DNA of 7,605 nt from Holosporaceae bacterium. Lineage in GTDB: Bacteria > Pseudomonadota > Alphaproteobacteria > UBA3830. The first letter of the stretch is position 1. The number at the start of each line of letters is the position of its first letter. Positions 1-6,350 of the stretch are shown piece by piece. The stretch lies in contig JAISHN010000022.1 of assembly GCA_031262635.1 (NCBI GenBank), forward strand, positions 1-7,605, written 5' to 3'. Under the pieces are notes generated by a model. That model did no database searches, was not told where the DNA came from, and saw nothing but the letters and a program-made list of their open reading frames with translations. The translations under genes and the position numbers were made by a program.

Positions 1-80
1 TCGTAGTCCTTCGCGCAGACCAGCATCCTTCTCGCCAACGTCCCCGCAACCCTTTGTTCGTCGTCATCTATTCCCTCCAT
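1..80 (-). CDS. Possible 5' end of an unrecognised gene (partial, runs off left edge)
   Basis: A minus-strand frame opens with ATG at 78-80 and stays open to the window edge (26 codons), beginning MEGIDDDEQRVAGTLARRML. I do not recognise the product. The composition (acidic start, then an Ala/Arg/Leu-rich helix-like stretch) looks protein-like, but the piece is too short to prove coding. No clear Shine-Dalgarno precedes this ATG. A second ATG in another frame (64-66) has a strong GGAGGG five bases upstream, but its product starts MTTNKGLRGRWREGCW, an Arg/Trp/Cys-rich composition that looks like a shadow frame. The stretch looks more GC-rich than the rest of the window. It lies downstream of rppH on the same strand, about 140 bases away, so it is probably a separate transcription unit. 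Confidence 0.35.
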   Translation of the reverse strand, partial: MEGIDDDEQRVAGTLARRMLVCAKDY

Positions 81-107
81 TCTTAGTTAGTTTAACTTAA
101 CCAAAAA

Positions 108-147
108 TGTAGCGAATTAGTTGACTTCTACAGCAATGACGTAAAAA
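108..147 (+). repeat. 40-nt repeat, left copy (inverted relative to right copy)
   Basis: These 40 bases match the reverse complement of 7566-7605 at 39 of 40 positions; the one difference is G at 112 here, where the other copy reads A. The copy starts TGTAGCGAATTAGTTGAC and ends in GACGTAAAAA. The first five bases can pair with CTACA at 128-132, so each copy could form a small imperfect hairpin. The inner border is clear: similarity stops after the A-run at 147. The outer border cannot be judged because the right copy ends at the window edge. It sits between the possible gene start at 80 and the 3' end of rppH. No transposase or other mobile gene is associated. It could be a short interspersed repeat, a duplicated gene fragment or a regulatory element. 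Confidence 0.9.
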
Positions 148-221
148 GGCGTTTTAGGATAACGAGAATATTTGATATCTCCACGCTAAATCGATTCTTT
201 TAATCCTTTATTCGCCTTTTT
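143..221 (-). terminator. Nested inverted repeats after rppH, possible operon 3' end
   Basis: Just beyond the rppH stop codon (222-224), AAAAAGGCG at 143-151 is perfectly complementary to CGCCTTTTT at 213-221. Inside this, AGGAT at 156-160 pairs with ATCCT at 203-207, separated from the outer arms by near-symmetric gaps of 4 and 5 bases. Within that lies a small hairpin, GAGAATAT (164-171) with ATATCTC (175-181), one bulge and a three-base loop. Read as minus-strand RNA, the structure ends in CGCC followed by five U, as an intrinsic terminator would. The very long interior is unlike a classic terminator, so the role is inferred. The outer arm overlaps the A-run of the left 40-nt repeat. Confidence 0.35.
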
Positions 222-692
222 TTATATTGGAAACCATTCGAATTTTTGAAATTCCGCGATCGCTTGTTCGTAGGGCTTTTTTTTAAAGTATATGATATTC
301 TCTAGCAATTCTTTTACGGTAGTCCATTTCCAATCGGCGAATTCTTGCGGCGTTTTTCGCACGTTTATCTCTTTTTCGTCGCCGACGAATTTGAACGCGG
401 CGAAACCGACTTCTTGTCCGGCGTATTTTTGCTTGCCGTGGCGTTTTTGAAGAGCTTGCGCGATATGCGGCGGAAAATCGTATCGGTACATGGAAGACAG
501 TCCAAGAATTTCTATCGAAGATATGTTTGTTTCTTCGAAAAGCTCTCTTTTGGCCGCGTCGAGGAATGTTTCTCCCTCTTCTACTCCGCCTTGAGGAACT
601 TGCCACGCGTTTTTTGAGTCAATCCTACGTCCGACGAAGATCTTCGAATCTTTTAGCAGAAAAATTGCGGCGCATTTTCTATAAAGAGCCAT
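222..692 (-). CDS. rppH: RNA pyrophosphohydrolase (Nudix family, RppH/IalA type)
   Basis: RppH removes pyrophosphate from the 5' end of triphosphorylated RNAs in the cytoplasm, which triggers decay. The 156-residue product has the family layout: YRKCAAIFLL at the N-terminus, AWQVPQGG at 29-36 and the Nudix box at 35-57, with G35, E41, R49, E50, E53 and E54 in place. The Gly normally near the end of the box is Asn56. The length is slightly below the usual 160-176. The start is well supported: a GGAGG sits four bases upstream of the ATG at 690-692, inside the 3' end of the upstream gene, giving a 14-nt overlap and probable translational coupling. It is the last gene of the six-gene minus-strand operon. 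A related dinucleoside-polyphosphate hydrolase (IalA/InvA) would look the same; in this context RppH is the better name. Confidence 0.93.
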   Translation of the reverse strand: MALYRKCAAIFLLKDSKIFVGRRIDSKNAWQVPQGGVEEGETFLDAAKRELFEETNISSIEILGLSSMYRYDFPPHIAQALQKRHGKQKYAGQEVGFAAFKFVGDEKEINVRKTPQEFADWKWTTVKELLENIIYFKKKPYEQAIAEFQKFEWFPI

Positions 693-1602
693 TTCGCCTC
701 CGAACCGACGCGCTGACCGGCGTTAAAAGCCAATCGTCGGAGATCGCTTTTTCAAAGTCGTTTAGATGTTCTAAACGAACCGCGACGATATCGCCGTCGT
801 TAAGTTTCGAAACGTCGAAGCCGCTAGCTTCGAATATTTTTTTTTTGTTTATGTAAATCAGATCGTTTTTTTCAGCGAGGTTTTTTAGCAGATCGTTCGA
901 TTTTTCAAGATCAAGGAAACCCAAGCCTCTCTTAGTTAGGACGTCGACTACCGCCGTCATGTTTCTCTCGGATTTTGTGAACAACGTCGGCGAAACGTTG
1001 GCGATTCCTATAGCGTATTTTGTCGAGGCTAACAGATGAAAAAGCTTGTCCAAAGTTTCGTTAATATCGGCGTTGGCTAAGAATAGAGAAGCGGTTTGTT
1101 TTTTATTCATCGAAACGGAGGATTGCGTAGGTATTTCTATAAAAAACTCATGCCCGTTTTCTCTGATCGCTTTCGCCGCGCTTTCGATTCGATCGACGCA
1201 GAATGGAACGACAAAAGTAACCTTTTGATTATTGAGTTTTAACTTAGCGCTTATTTCTTCTAGATCGTCCGCTAAAACAATGACTCTTAACTTCTTTTTC
1301 GGGCTTATCTCAACGCAAGCAGAATACGCGTCGAACGGACGCATGCCGTCGGCGGAGATTTTTGGAAGATACCCGTACTTCGTTTTTTCGTAGAACTTGT
1401 CGTCAGGATCGAGTGTTTTTTTCGATTCGACTTCCGTATTGGTTTCTTCGGTTTCTATAATCGCGCTGTCGTCTATCAAGATTCTGTATTGATAATTCCA
1501 AGAGCGTTCTTTCCGAAAACGACTATAGGCTGCGACTAGCGCGATAAACAATGCGAGAGTTGCCAAAAAAACTATCCATGCAAAACGCAATTTTTTCTTC
1601 AT
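679..1602 (-). CDS. Divergent polysaccharide deacetylase family protein (YibQ/DUF610-like), motif-degenerate
   Basis: The 307-residue product has one N-terminal membrane segment (about residues 7-27), then a periplasmic region with GYLPKISADGMRPFDAYS at 77-94. This resembles the 'LPxIxxDGxxPWxxY' stretch of alphaproteobacterial members. The deacetylase-like core follows: VIVLADDLEE (107-116), with the paired Asp of the family's 'IDDLG', GHEFFIEIPTQ (150-160) and GLGFLDLEKS (226-235). Where the family usually reads 'NNHMGS..T', this protein has ANVSPTLFT (201-209), so the expected His is missing. It may therefore be non-catalytic. The family's substrate is not firmly established; the call rests on the motif skeleton and gene order. 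Its ATG overlaps the ctpA stop by four bases (ATGA), with no strong ribosome site, so translation is probably coupled. Its 3' end overlaps rppH. Confidence 0.8.
   Translation of the reverse strand: MKKKLRFAWIVFLATLALFIALVAAYSRFRKERSWNYQYRILIDDSAIIETEETNTEVESKKTLDPDDKFYEKTKYGYLPKISADGMRPFDAYSACVEISPKKKLRVIVLADDLEEISAKLKLNNQKVTFVVPFCVDRIESAAKAIRENGHEFFIEIPTQSSVSMNKKQTASLFLANADINETLDKLFHLLASTKYAIGIANVSPTLFTKSERNMTAVVDVLTKRGLGFLDLEKSNDLLKNLAEKNDLIYINKKKIFEASGFDVSKLNDGDIVAVRLEHLNDFEKAISDDWLLTPVSASVRRRNGSL
693..705 (-). promoter_or_regulatory. Strong ribosome binding site deciding the rppH start
   Basis: Read on the minus strand, the bases before the rppH ATG are GTTCGGAGGCGAA, with GGAGG four bases from the start codon. 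It lies inside the coding region of the upstream yibQ-like gene. It is the clearest Shine-Dalgarno in the minus-strand operon, so rppH can be initiated independently despite the overlap. Confidence 0.75.
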
Positions 1603-3074
1603 TTGGTTTTATTTTCCGCTTGTCTCGTTTTTACTAAATCGACGGCTTTAATTATATCCAACGCCTTGCTGAGTTGATAATCCTTTTCAGCTCGTTCTTT
1701 CAAAGGCAGTTTGCGATATAAAATTTCTTGATCTTCCTCTTCTTCCTCGCCGTCTTTTTTCTTTTTCTTACCTAACTCGTCGATGGCTTTTTTATTTTGC
1801 TCTTCCGTAGTCTTTTTGTTTTTTGCTTTCTTATCCGCGTCTAGAGCGTTGTTGAACAACTCCTCGCGAACTACGAACACGTCGGCTTTGCGGATAGCGG
1901 CGTAGTCGGCTTCTATGTCGGGAACAATTCCGTTAGCCTGAATACATTCGCCGCTTGGGGTATAGTGCTTCGCCACCGTTAGTCTTATCGCGCTTTTCTC
2001 CGACAGAGGCAGAACTTTTTGCACGGATCCTTTTCCGAAAGATCTTACGCCGACGATTATAGCTCGTTTGTTGTCCCGCAAGGCTCCGGCTAATATCTCG
2101 GGAGCGGAAGCCGTTCCGCTGTTAATCAAAACGACTATCGGCAAACCGTTCGTCATATCTCCGCGGGTTGCGTAGAACGTTTTTGAATTTTCGTCCGTCC
2201 GCCCTCTGGTCGAAACTATCTTTCCGCCGTCTAGGAAAATGTTCGAGACTGAAACGGCTTCTTCAAGCAGTCCGCCAGGGTTGTTTCTCAAATCAAGAAT
2301 AAGTCCTCGCAGCTTTTTGTTTTCATTGATGAATTTTTTTAGGTCTTTCGTCGTGTTTTTGTCGAAAGTTGAGATCCTAATATAGCCGACGTTGTCTAAA
2401 GTCTCCGCCTTTACGGACTGAACTCTTATTATATCTCGCTCGATTACAACGTCGAACGGAACTTTATCTCCGCGTTTTATTTTTAATCTGACTTTAGTTT
2501 TAGGTTTGCCTCGCAATTTTTCGAGAGCTTCGTCGGAGGTTATGCCGTTTATACATTCGCCGTCTATGTATATGATTAAATCTCCGCTTTTCAGCCCCGC
2601 TTTGTAAGCCGGCGTGTCGTCGATCGGAGAAATAATGCGAACAAACCCTTCGTCTATGATAATTTCAATACCGAGTCCGCCGAATTCCCCGTCCGTCTGA
2701 TTTTTTAAAGCCGTAAACGCCTTTTCATTTAAATACGACGAATGCGGATCAAGAGAGGCTAAAACTCCGGTGATCGCTTTTTCCGTTATCGCGCATTCAG
2801 ACATGTTTTTAACGTACTCGCTTCGAATTAGATTTAATATCAGCTGCAAAAACACCGTATAACGCATTTCCGCCGGAATGTTTTTGACCATAGCTTCGGG
2901 AATTTTGAGAGAACATTCTTTCTCATCGACGTCGTCTTTTAACGGATCGTTCGATTTCTCAAGCTCTTTTATTGTCGATTCGTCCTTAACTTCTTCTTTC
3001 GAAGCTCTTGCTCCCGATATATCGCAAGAACAAATTTCAAGCAAAGCGATGACGCTAAATATTATTCGTTTCAT
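1599..3074 (-). CDS. ctpA: Carboxy-terminal processing peptidase (S41, CtpA)
   Basis: This is a secreted or envelope-bound serine protease of the C-terminal processing family, which trims or degrades periplasmic proteins, including cell-wall enzymes and their regulators in other bacteria. Order in the 491 residues: export signal (1-24), an N-terminal helical region with SLDPHSSYL (107-115), a PDZ domain (about 131-212), then the S41 core. The core shows GYIRISTF (230-237), LDLRNNPGG (260-268), the catalytic Ser323 in SGTASAPEI and Lys348 in SFGKGSVQ, 25 residues apart as in known CtpA enzymes. The signal region can be read two ways: cleavage after ARA at 22-24, or a lipobox-like ICSC with Cys17. 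The tail (about 410-455) is rich in Lys and Glu, with runs at 436-447. The gene starts five bases after the envC-like stop and ends in an ATGA overlap. Confidence 0.96.
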   Translation of the reverse strand: MKRIIFSVIALLEICSCDISGARASKEEVKDESTIKELEKSNDPLKDDVDEKECSLKIPEAMVKNIPAEMRYTVFLQLILNLIRSEYVKNMSECAITEKAITGVLASLDPHSSYLNEKAFTALKNQTDGEFGGLGIEIIIDEGFVRIISPIDDTPAYKAGLKSGDLIIYIDGECINGITSDEALEKLRGKPKTKVRLKIKRGDKVPFDVVIERDIIRVQSVKAETLDNVGYIRISTFDKNTTKDLKKFINENKKLRGLILDLRNNPGGLLEEAVSVSNIFLDGGKIVSTRGRTDENSKTFYATRGDMTNGLPIVVLINSGTASAPEILAGALRDNKRAIIVGVRSFGKGSVQKVLPLSEKSAIRLTVAKHYTPSGECIQANGIVPDIEADYAAIRKADVFVVREELFNNALDADKKAKNKKTTEEQNKKAIDELGKKKKKDGEEEEEDQEILYRKLPLKERAEKDYQLSKALDIIKAVDLVKTRQAENKTK

Positions 3075-3079
3075 TTTTG

Positions 3080-4096
3080 CTACGCCTTTTCCGTCTTTTT
3101 AACGGTCATCCACTGGCGCGGATCCAGCGGTTCGCCCGATTTCTTTAATTCCATTTTTATTACCGGCCTATTTTCGCTTTTTTCTTTCATTCTTCCTACG
3201 TAGTCTCCAATTTCAAGCGTATCTCCAGTCGATGGAAAAAGAACGTCCATCCCATAGAGAAAAACCCTATAGTCGCCGTTGCTTATAATCAGCATGTTTC
3301 CATAGTCTCGGAATTTTCCGGCGAATACTACTAGTCCTTTTGCTGGAGAAGTTACCACAGCTCTAGGACGAGTTTCAAAAGAAATATAATATATCATTTC
3401 GTTATTCTGGCCTTTGTCGCCAAATTCCGAGACAATTTTTCCTACGACAGGATATTTTATAACTAGAACTGCGGACGCCTTCGCGTTTTTTAACACTCCG
3501 ATCGCGCCCTCGGCTTCTAGCTCCGCGTCTAATTCGTCTAAAGATTCAGATTTTGCCGCTAGATGATAGATAACGTCGTTTTGTATTATGTTTTCGCCGC
3601 GTTTTCTTGCTAAGATTCTTGCGGCGGATTCCGCGTCTCCGCATAATTTTTCATATTTGCCTTTTTCGGCGTTAAACGTTTTTTGATTTTTTTGAACGTT
3701 TTCTTTGAGCTTCGCTATTTGCGTCTCGATTTTTTTCAGCTGAGCGCTGATAGATTTAAAATATGAAGCGAAATTTTTAATGACGATAGAGCACTTCACA
3801 AAATCGTTTTTATCGACGTTTACCGGAGTTAAAACCAGCAAATTTGAAAAACGCTGCATATCGAAAAGAATTGTAAAACATCTCGATAGAATCTCGTAAA
3901 CGTTGCGAATAATTGGCGTTACCGTTTTTTCTTTTTGATCGATTTCTTCCGCGTCGGCTTCCAGCTTATCGAGCGTTTTTTCCAATTCTTGAGCTTTTTC
4001 GCATAATTCCCGCGTTTCCGCCGTCTGGCTGACGCAATAGACGGAAGAGATCGAAAAAATACAACTTGCCAAGATCGGGAATATTAGTTTTTTCAT
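3080..4096 (-). CDS. envC: EnvC-like murein hydrolase activator, degenerate LytM (M23) domain
   Basis: Family members are periplasmic coiled-coil proteins that activate amidases to split septal peptidoglycan. The 338-residue product has a signal peptide (about 1-22), predicted helical and coiled-coil stretches (about 28-60 and 115-160, Lys/Glu/Gln-rich), and a C-terminal LytM-like domain (about 213-331) starting YPVVGKIVSEFG. The zinc ligands of active M23 peptidases are absent: the first motif region reads YYISFETR, the 'HGxxxxLYxH' region reads NGDYRVFLYGM (273-283), and the 'HFE' region reads IKMELK. This matches EnvC-type activators rather than endopeptidases. I chose the ATG at 4094-4096, which overlaps the ugd TGA stop as TGATG. 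A TTG one codon earlier is possible but unneeded. ctpA follows after five bases. Confidence 0.85.
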   Translation of the reverse strand: MKKLIFPILASCIFSISSVYCVSQTAETRELCEKAQELEKTLDKLEADAEEIDQKEKTVTPIIRNVYEILSRCFTILFDMQRFSNLLVLTPVNVDKNDFVKCSIVIKNFASYFKSISAQLKKIETQIAKLKENVQKNQKTFNAEKGKYEKLCGDAESAARILARKRGENIIQNDVIYHLAAKSESLDELDAELEAEGAIGVLKNAKASAVLVIKYPVVGKIVSEFGDKGQNNEMIYYISFETRPRAVVTSPAKGLVVFAGKFRDYGNMLIISNGDYRVFLYGMDVLFPSTGDTLEIGDYVGRMKEKSENRPVIKMELKKSGEPLDPRQWMTVKKTEKA

Positions 4097-5406
4097 CAAG
4101 CGGATTCCGCTTTTTGAAAAGGCCTTCCAACGGAATAATAATTGAAACCTGCGGCGGCCGCTTCCGACAAAGGATAAATATTTCTAAGATCAATTAATAG
4201 CGGATTTTTCACTCGCCGTCTCAATTCTCTCAGATTTAACGCCTTAAACTCCGGCCAATCGGTTAGAATTATCGTCGCGTCGGCTCCGTCGCAACAATCG
4301 TAAGCTTTTTCGCTGAACTTTATATCGCGGAATATTTGTTTCGCCTGATCTGAAAACGAAGGATCGTAGATTGTCGCGCAAGCTCCGCCTTTTATTAGAG
4401 CGTCGACTATGTCTAAACTTGGACTGTCGCGCATATCGTCGGTGTTAGCCTTAAAAGTAACTCCTAAAATCGCGATATTTTTTCCTTTTATGTTGTCGCC
4501 GCAGGCCGCGAGAATTTTTTTAACCATTTTCGCGCGTCTGCCGTCGTTGGATTTTATCGTCTCCGATACTAGCGGTAAACAAACTCCGAATTTTTCGGAA
4601 AAATCTTTAAGCGCCCGCGTGTCTTTTGGAAAGCACGATCCGCCGTACCCTGGTCCGGCTTGCAAAAATTGATCGCCGATTCGCTTGTCGAGTCCCATAG
4701 CGTTCGCGACTTCGTTTACATCCGCTCCGCAAGACTCGCATAGATTAGCGATCTCGTTTATGAACGTAACCTTCATCGCCAAAAACGCGTTGGACGCGTA
4801 CTTCGACAACTCCGCCGTCTCCAAGCTTGTGAATAAAATCGGAATATTAAACGCGTAAAGCGGACGATACGCTCGCGACAACGTCGTCTTCGCCTTTTCG
4901 CTCTCGACTCCGAGAATAATGCGATCGGGACGCATGAAATCGTCGACGGCCGCTCCTTCCTTCAGAAATTCTGGATTAAACGCTACGTCCGCGCGGCACG
5001 ATTTATTCCGCAAAAATTCTTTCACGGCTCGCGTCGTCCCGACTGGAACGGTGGATTTGATAACCAATACCGCGTCGTCTATATATGGAGCCAGCTCGCC
5101 GCAAGCTTGGTATACGTAAGATAAATCCGCGCTTCCGTCCGATTGGCTCGGAGTGCCGACGGCGATGAAAACGATGTCCGCGTCTTTGACGCTTTTTACG
5201 TCCGTTGAAAAAGTCAGCCGACCGACTTGAACGTTCTTCGCCATTAATACGTCGAGACCAGGTTCGTATATCGGAACCAAGCCTTTTTGGAGATTCGCGA
5301 TTTTCGCGACGTTATTGTCGACGCATACGACGTTAAACCCGAACTCGGCGAAACAGACTCCTGAAACTAGCCCAACGTATCCCGTGCCGATAACTGCTAT
5401 TTTCAT
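4096..5406 (-). CDS. ugd: UDP-glucose 6-dehydrogenase
   Basis: The enzyme oxidises UDP-glucose to UDP-glucuronate with two NAD+ in the cytoplasm, supplying precursors for surface polysaccharides and modified LPS sugars. The 436 residues show the whole family pattern: Rossmann motif GTGYVGLVSG (7-16), AVGTPSQSDGSADLS (82-96), KSTVPVGTT (117-125), NPEFLKEGAA (144-153), ELSKYASNAFLAMK (199-212), and the catalytic Cys258 in GPGYGGSCFPKD (251-262). The C-terminal UDP-binding half includes GVTFKANTDDMRDSPS. Length is normal and no key residue is missing. The ATG (5404-5406) overlaps the galU stop as ATGA, so the enzyme that makes the substrate and the one that uses it are translationally linked. 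The 3' end shares one base with the next gene. GDP-mannose dehydrogenase is the nearest alternative, but the galU neighbour favours Ugd. Confidence 0.96.
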   Translation of the reverse strand: MKIAVIGTGYVGLVSGVCFAEFGFNVVCVDNNVAKIANLQKGLVPIYEPGLDVLMAKNVQVGRLTFSTDVKSVKDADIVFIAVGTPSQSDGSADLSYVYQACGELAPYIDDAVLVIKSTVPVGTTRAVKEFLRNKSCRADVAFNPEFLKEGAAVDDFMRPDRIILGVESEKAKTTLSRAYRPLYAFNIPILFTSLETAELSKYASNAFLAMKVTFINEIANLCESCGADVNEVANAMGLDKRIGDQFLQAGPGYGGSCFPKDTRALKDFSEKFGVCLPLVSETIKSNDGRRAKMVKKILAACGDNIKGKNIAILGVTFKANTDDMRDSPSLDIVDALIKGGACATIYDPSFSDQAKQIFRDIKFSEKAYDCCDGADATIILTDWPEFKALNLRELRRRVKNPLLIDLRNIYPLSEAAAAGFNYYSVGRPFQKAESA

Positions 5407-6212
5407 TTTCTATCCTTATAAAAATTCTCTACGACGCAATTAAGCTTATCGTCTCCGCTCGCTACGTGCAAAATCGCCGACAGCAGCCCTTCTTTCGAAC
5501 CGCAATCGAATCTTTTTCCCGCGAATTTGAATCCCGTCAATCCGCATATCGGAATCATTTTTAAGAGAGCGTCGGTTAGCTGTATCTCTCCGCCGACTCC
5601 TGGAGCTAAGTCGCTCAGAACGTCGAAAATCTTGTGAGACAATATATATCTGCCGACTATTCCATACGTAGACTTAGCGGTCCCGACCGACGGCTTTTCG
5701 TCGACAGATTTTGCTATCACCAGTCGATCCGTCTCGCGCTCTACGTCCAATATTCCATATTTGCTCACTTCCGAGCGAGCGACGTTCATAGCCGCGACCA
5801 TATTCGATCCGTCGTAATGCGTTATCATCTCGCCGACGCATGATTCGCCCAAAATATAGTCGTCGGCCGATATAACCGCGAACGGTTCGCTTCCGATTAG
5901 GTTTTTCGCGCATAAAACCGCGTGTCCTAAGCCGAGCGGCTCGTTTTGGCGAACGTAGCAGACGCTGCCCATTTTTATGTTGAAATACTTCGCGTGAGCG
6001 GACATAAAATCGAAATAATCTTCTATCGAGTACTTCCCATGCCGCGTCACGAAGATAAATTCCTCGATTCCCGCATCGACGGCTTCCTCAAAGGCGTAGT
6101 GAATCAGGGGCTTGTCGATTATTCCAAGCATTTCTTTCGGAATTGCTCTAGTTATAGGAAAAAACCTTTTTCCTAAACCTCCGACCGGAAACACCGCTTT
6201 ACTGATTTTCAT
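5403..6212 (-). CDS. galU: UTP-glucose-1-phosphate uridylyltransferase (compact)
   Basis: The enzyme joins UTP and glucose-1-phosphate to give UDP-glucose, the substrate of the next gene, ugd. Motifs in the 269 residues: nucleotide-binding loop VGGLGKRFFP (10-19), IPKEML (24-29), IDKPLIHYAFEEAVDAGIEE (32-51), PLGLGHAVLCA (92-102), metal-binding ADD (116-118), DEKP (171-174), GGEIQLTDA (207-215) and RFDCGSKEG (234-242). Two features are unusual. The loop has Lys15 where the family usually has Thr (GLGTR). The segment after IEDYFD is about 17 residues shorter than in common GalU, which gives the short length. I use the ATG at 6210-6212, where the family's N-terminus begins. A TTG 18 codons upstream would add an unconserved extension and sits inside the likely promoter. 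First gene of the operon. Confidence 0.93.
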   Translation of the reverse strand: MKISKAVFPVGGLGKRFFPITRAIPKEMLGIIDKPLIHYAFEEAVDAGIEEFIFVTRHGKYSIEDYFDFMSAHAKYFNIKMGSVCYVRQNEPLGLGHAVLCAKNLIGSEPFAVISADDYILGESCVGEMITHYDGSNMVAAMNVARSEVSKYGILDVERETDRLVIAKSVDEKPSVGTAKSTYGIVGRYILSHKIFDVLSDLAPGVGGEIQLTDALLKMIPICGLTGFKFAGKRFDCGSKEGLLSAILHVASGDDKLNCVVENFYKDRK

Positions 6213-6241
6213 AAAAGTCTCGCGCTCGACAATTGGAAATA

Positions 6242-6270
6242 ATAATATATCGCTACGCTCGCTCAATCAA
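6242..6270 (-). promoter_or_regulatory. Candidate sigma70-type promoter of the galU-to-rppH operon
   Basis: On the minus strand, TTGATT (6270-6265) is followed by a 17-base spacer and TATTAT (6247-6242), which match the -35 and -10 consensus at 4 and 5 of 6 positions. Transcription would begin near 6235, leaving a leader of roughly 20-25 bases before the galU ATG at 6212. No other strong promoter was seen inside the operon, whose genes overlap or nearly touch. The prediction is by pattern only. Confidence 0.5.
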
Positions 6271-6297
6271 TAACGGACATACTTTATCGACGCGTTT

Positions 6298-6329
6298 TTG
6301 TAGCGAAATCAGCTCGATTGCGCTATAAG
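6298..6329 (+). promoter_or_regulatory. Weak candidate promoter for potG-like gene
   Basis: TATAAG at 6324-6329 is a fair -10 element ahead of the potG-like gene. The only -35-like hexamers are TTGTAG at 6298-6303 (20-base spacing, too long) and TAGCGA at 6301-6306 (17-base spacing, poor match). A promoter must lie in this 138-base divergent gap if the gene is expressed by itself, but the exact site is uncertain and an activator may be required. Confidence 0.25.
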
Positions 6330-6340
6330 CTTTCAAGCGG

Positions 6341-6350
6341 TAGGAGTTAT
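6341..6350 (+). promoter_or_regulatory. Ribosome binding site fixing the potG-like start
   Basis: TAGGAG at 6341-6346 lies four bases before the ATG at 6351. It supports that ATG over the upstream in-frame TTG at 6318, which would add eleven residues with no conserved content. Confidence 0.75.

Noticed and set aside
1735..1770. CTT/TTC-rich tract as a regulatory or phase-variable repeat
   Set aside because: It is the reverse strand of the Lys/Glu codons in the CtpA tail and is not a regular short tandem repeat.
4094..4099. TTG start for the envC-like gene at 4097-4099
   Set aside because: An ATG directly follows (4094-4096), begins a normal signal peptide and makes a TGATG junction with ugd; the TTG adds only one residue.
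4409..5119. Open frames antisense to ugd (4409-4672 and 4919-5119) as possible hidden genes
   Set aside because: They are explained by the ugd codon pattern on the other strand, lack family features and have no clear ribosome sites.
6210..6266. TTG start for galU at 6264-6266
   Set aside because: It would add 18 unconserved residues and lies inside the predicted -35 region; the ATG at 6212 begins exactly at the family's N-terminus.
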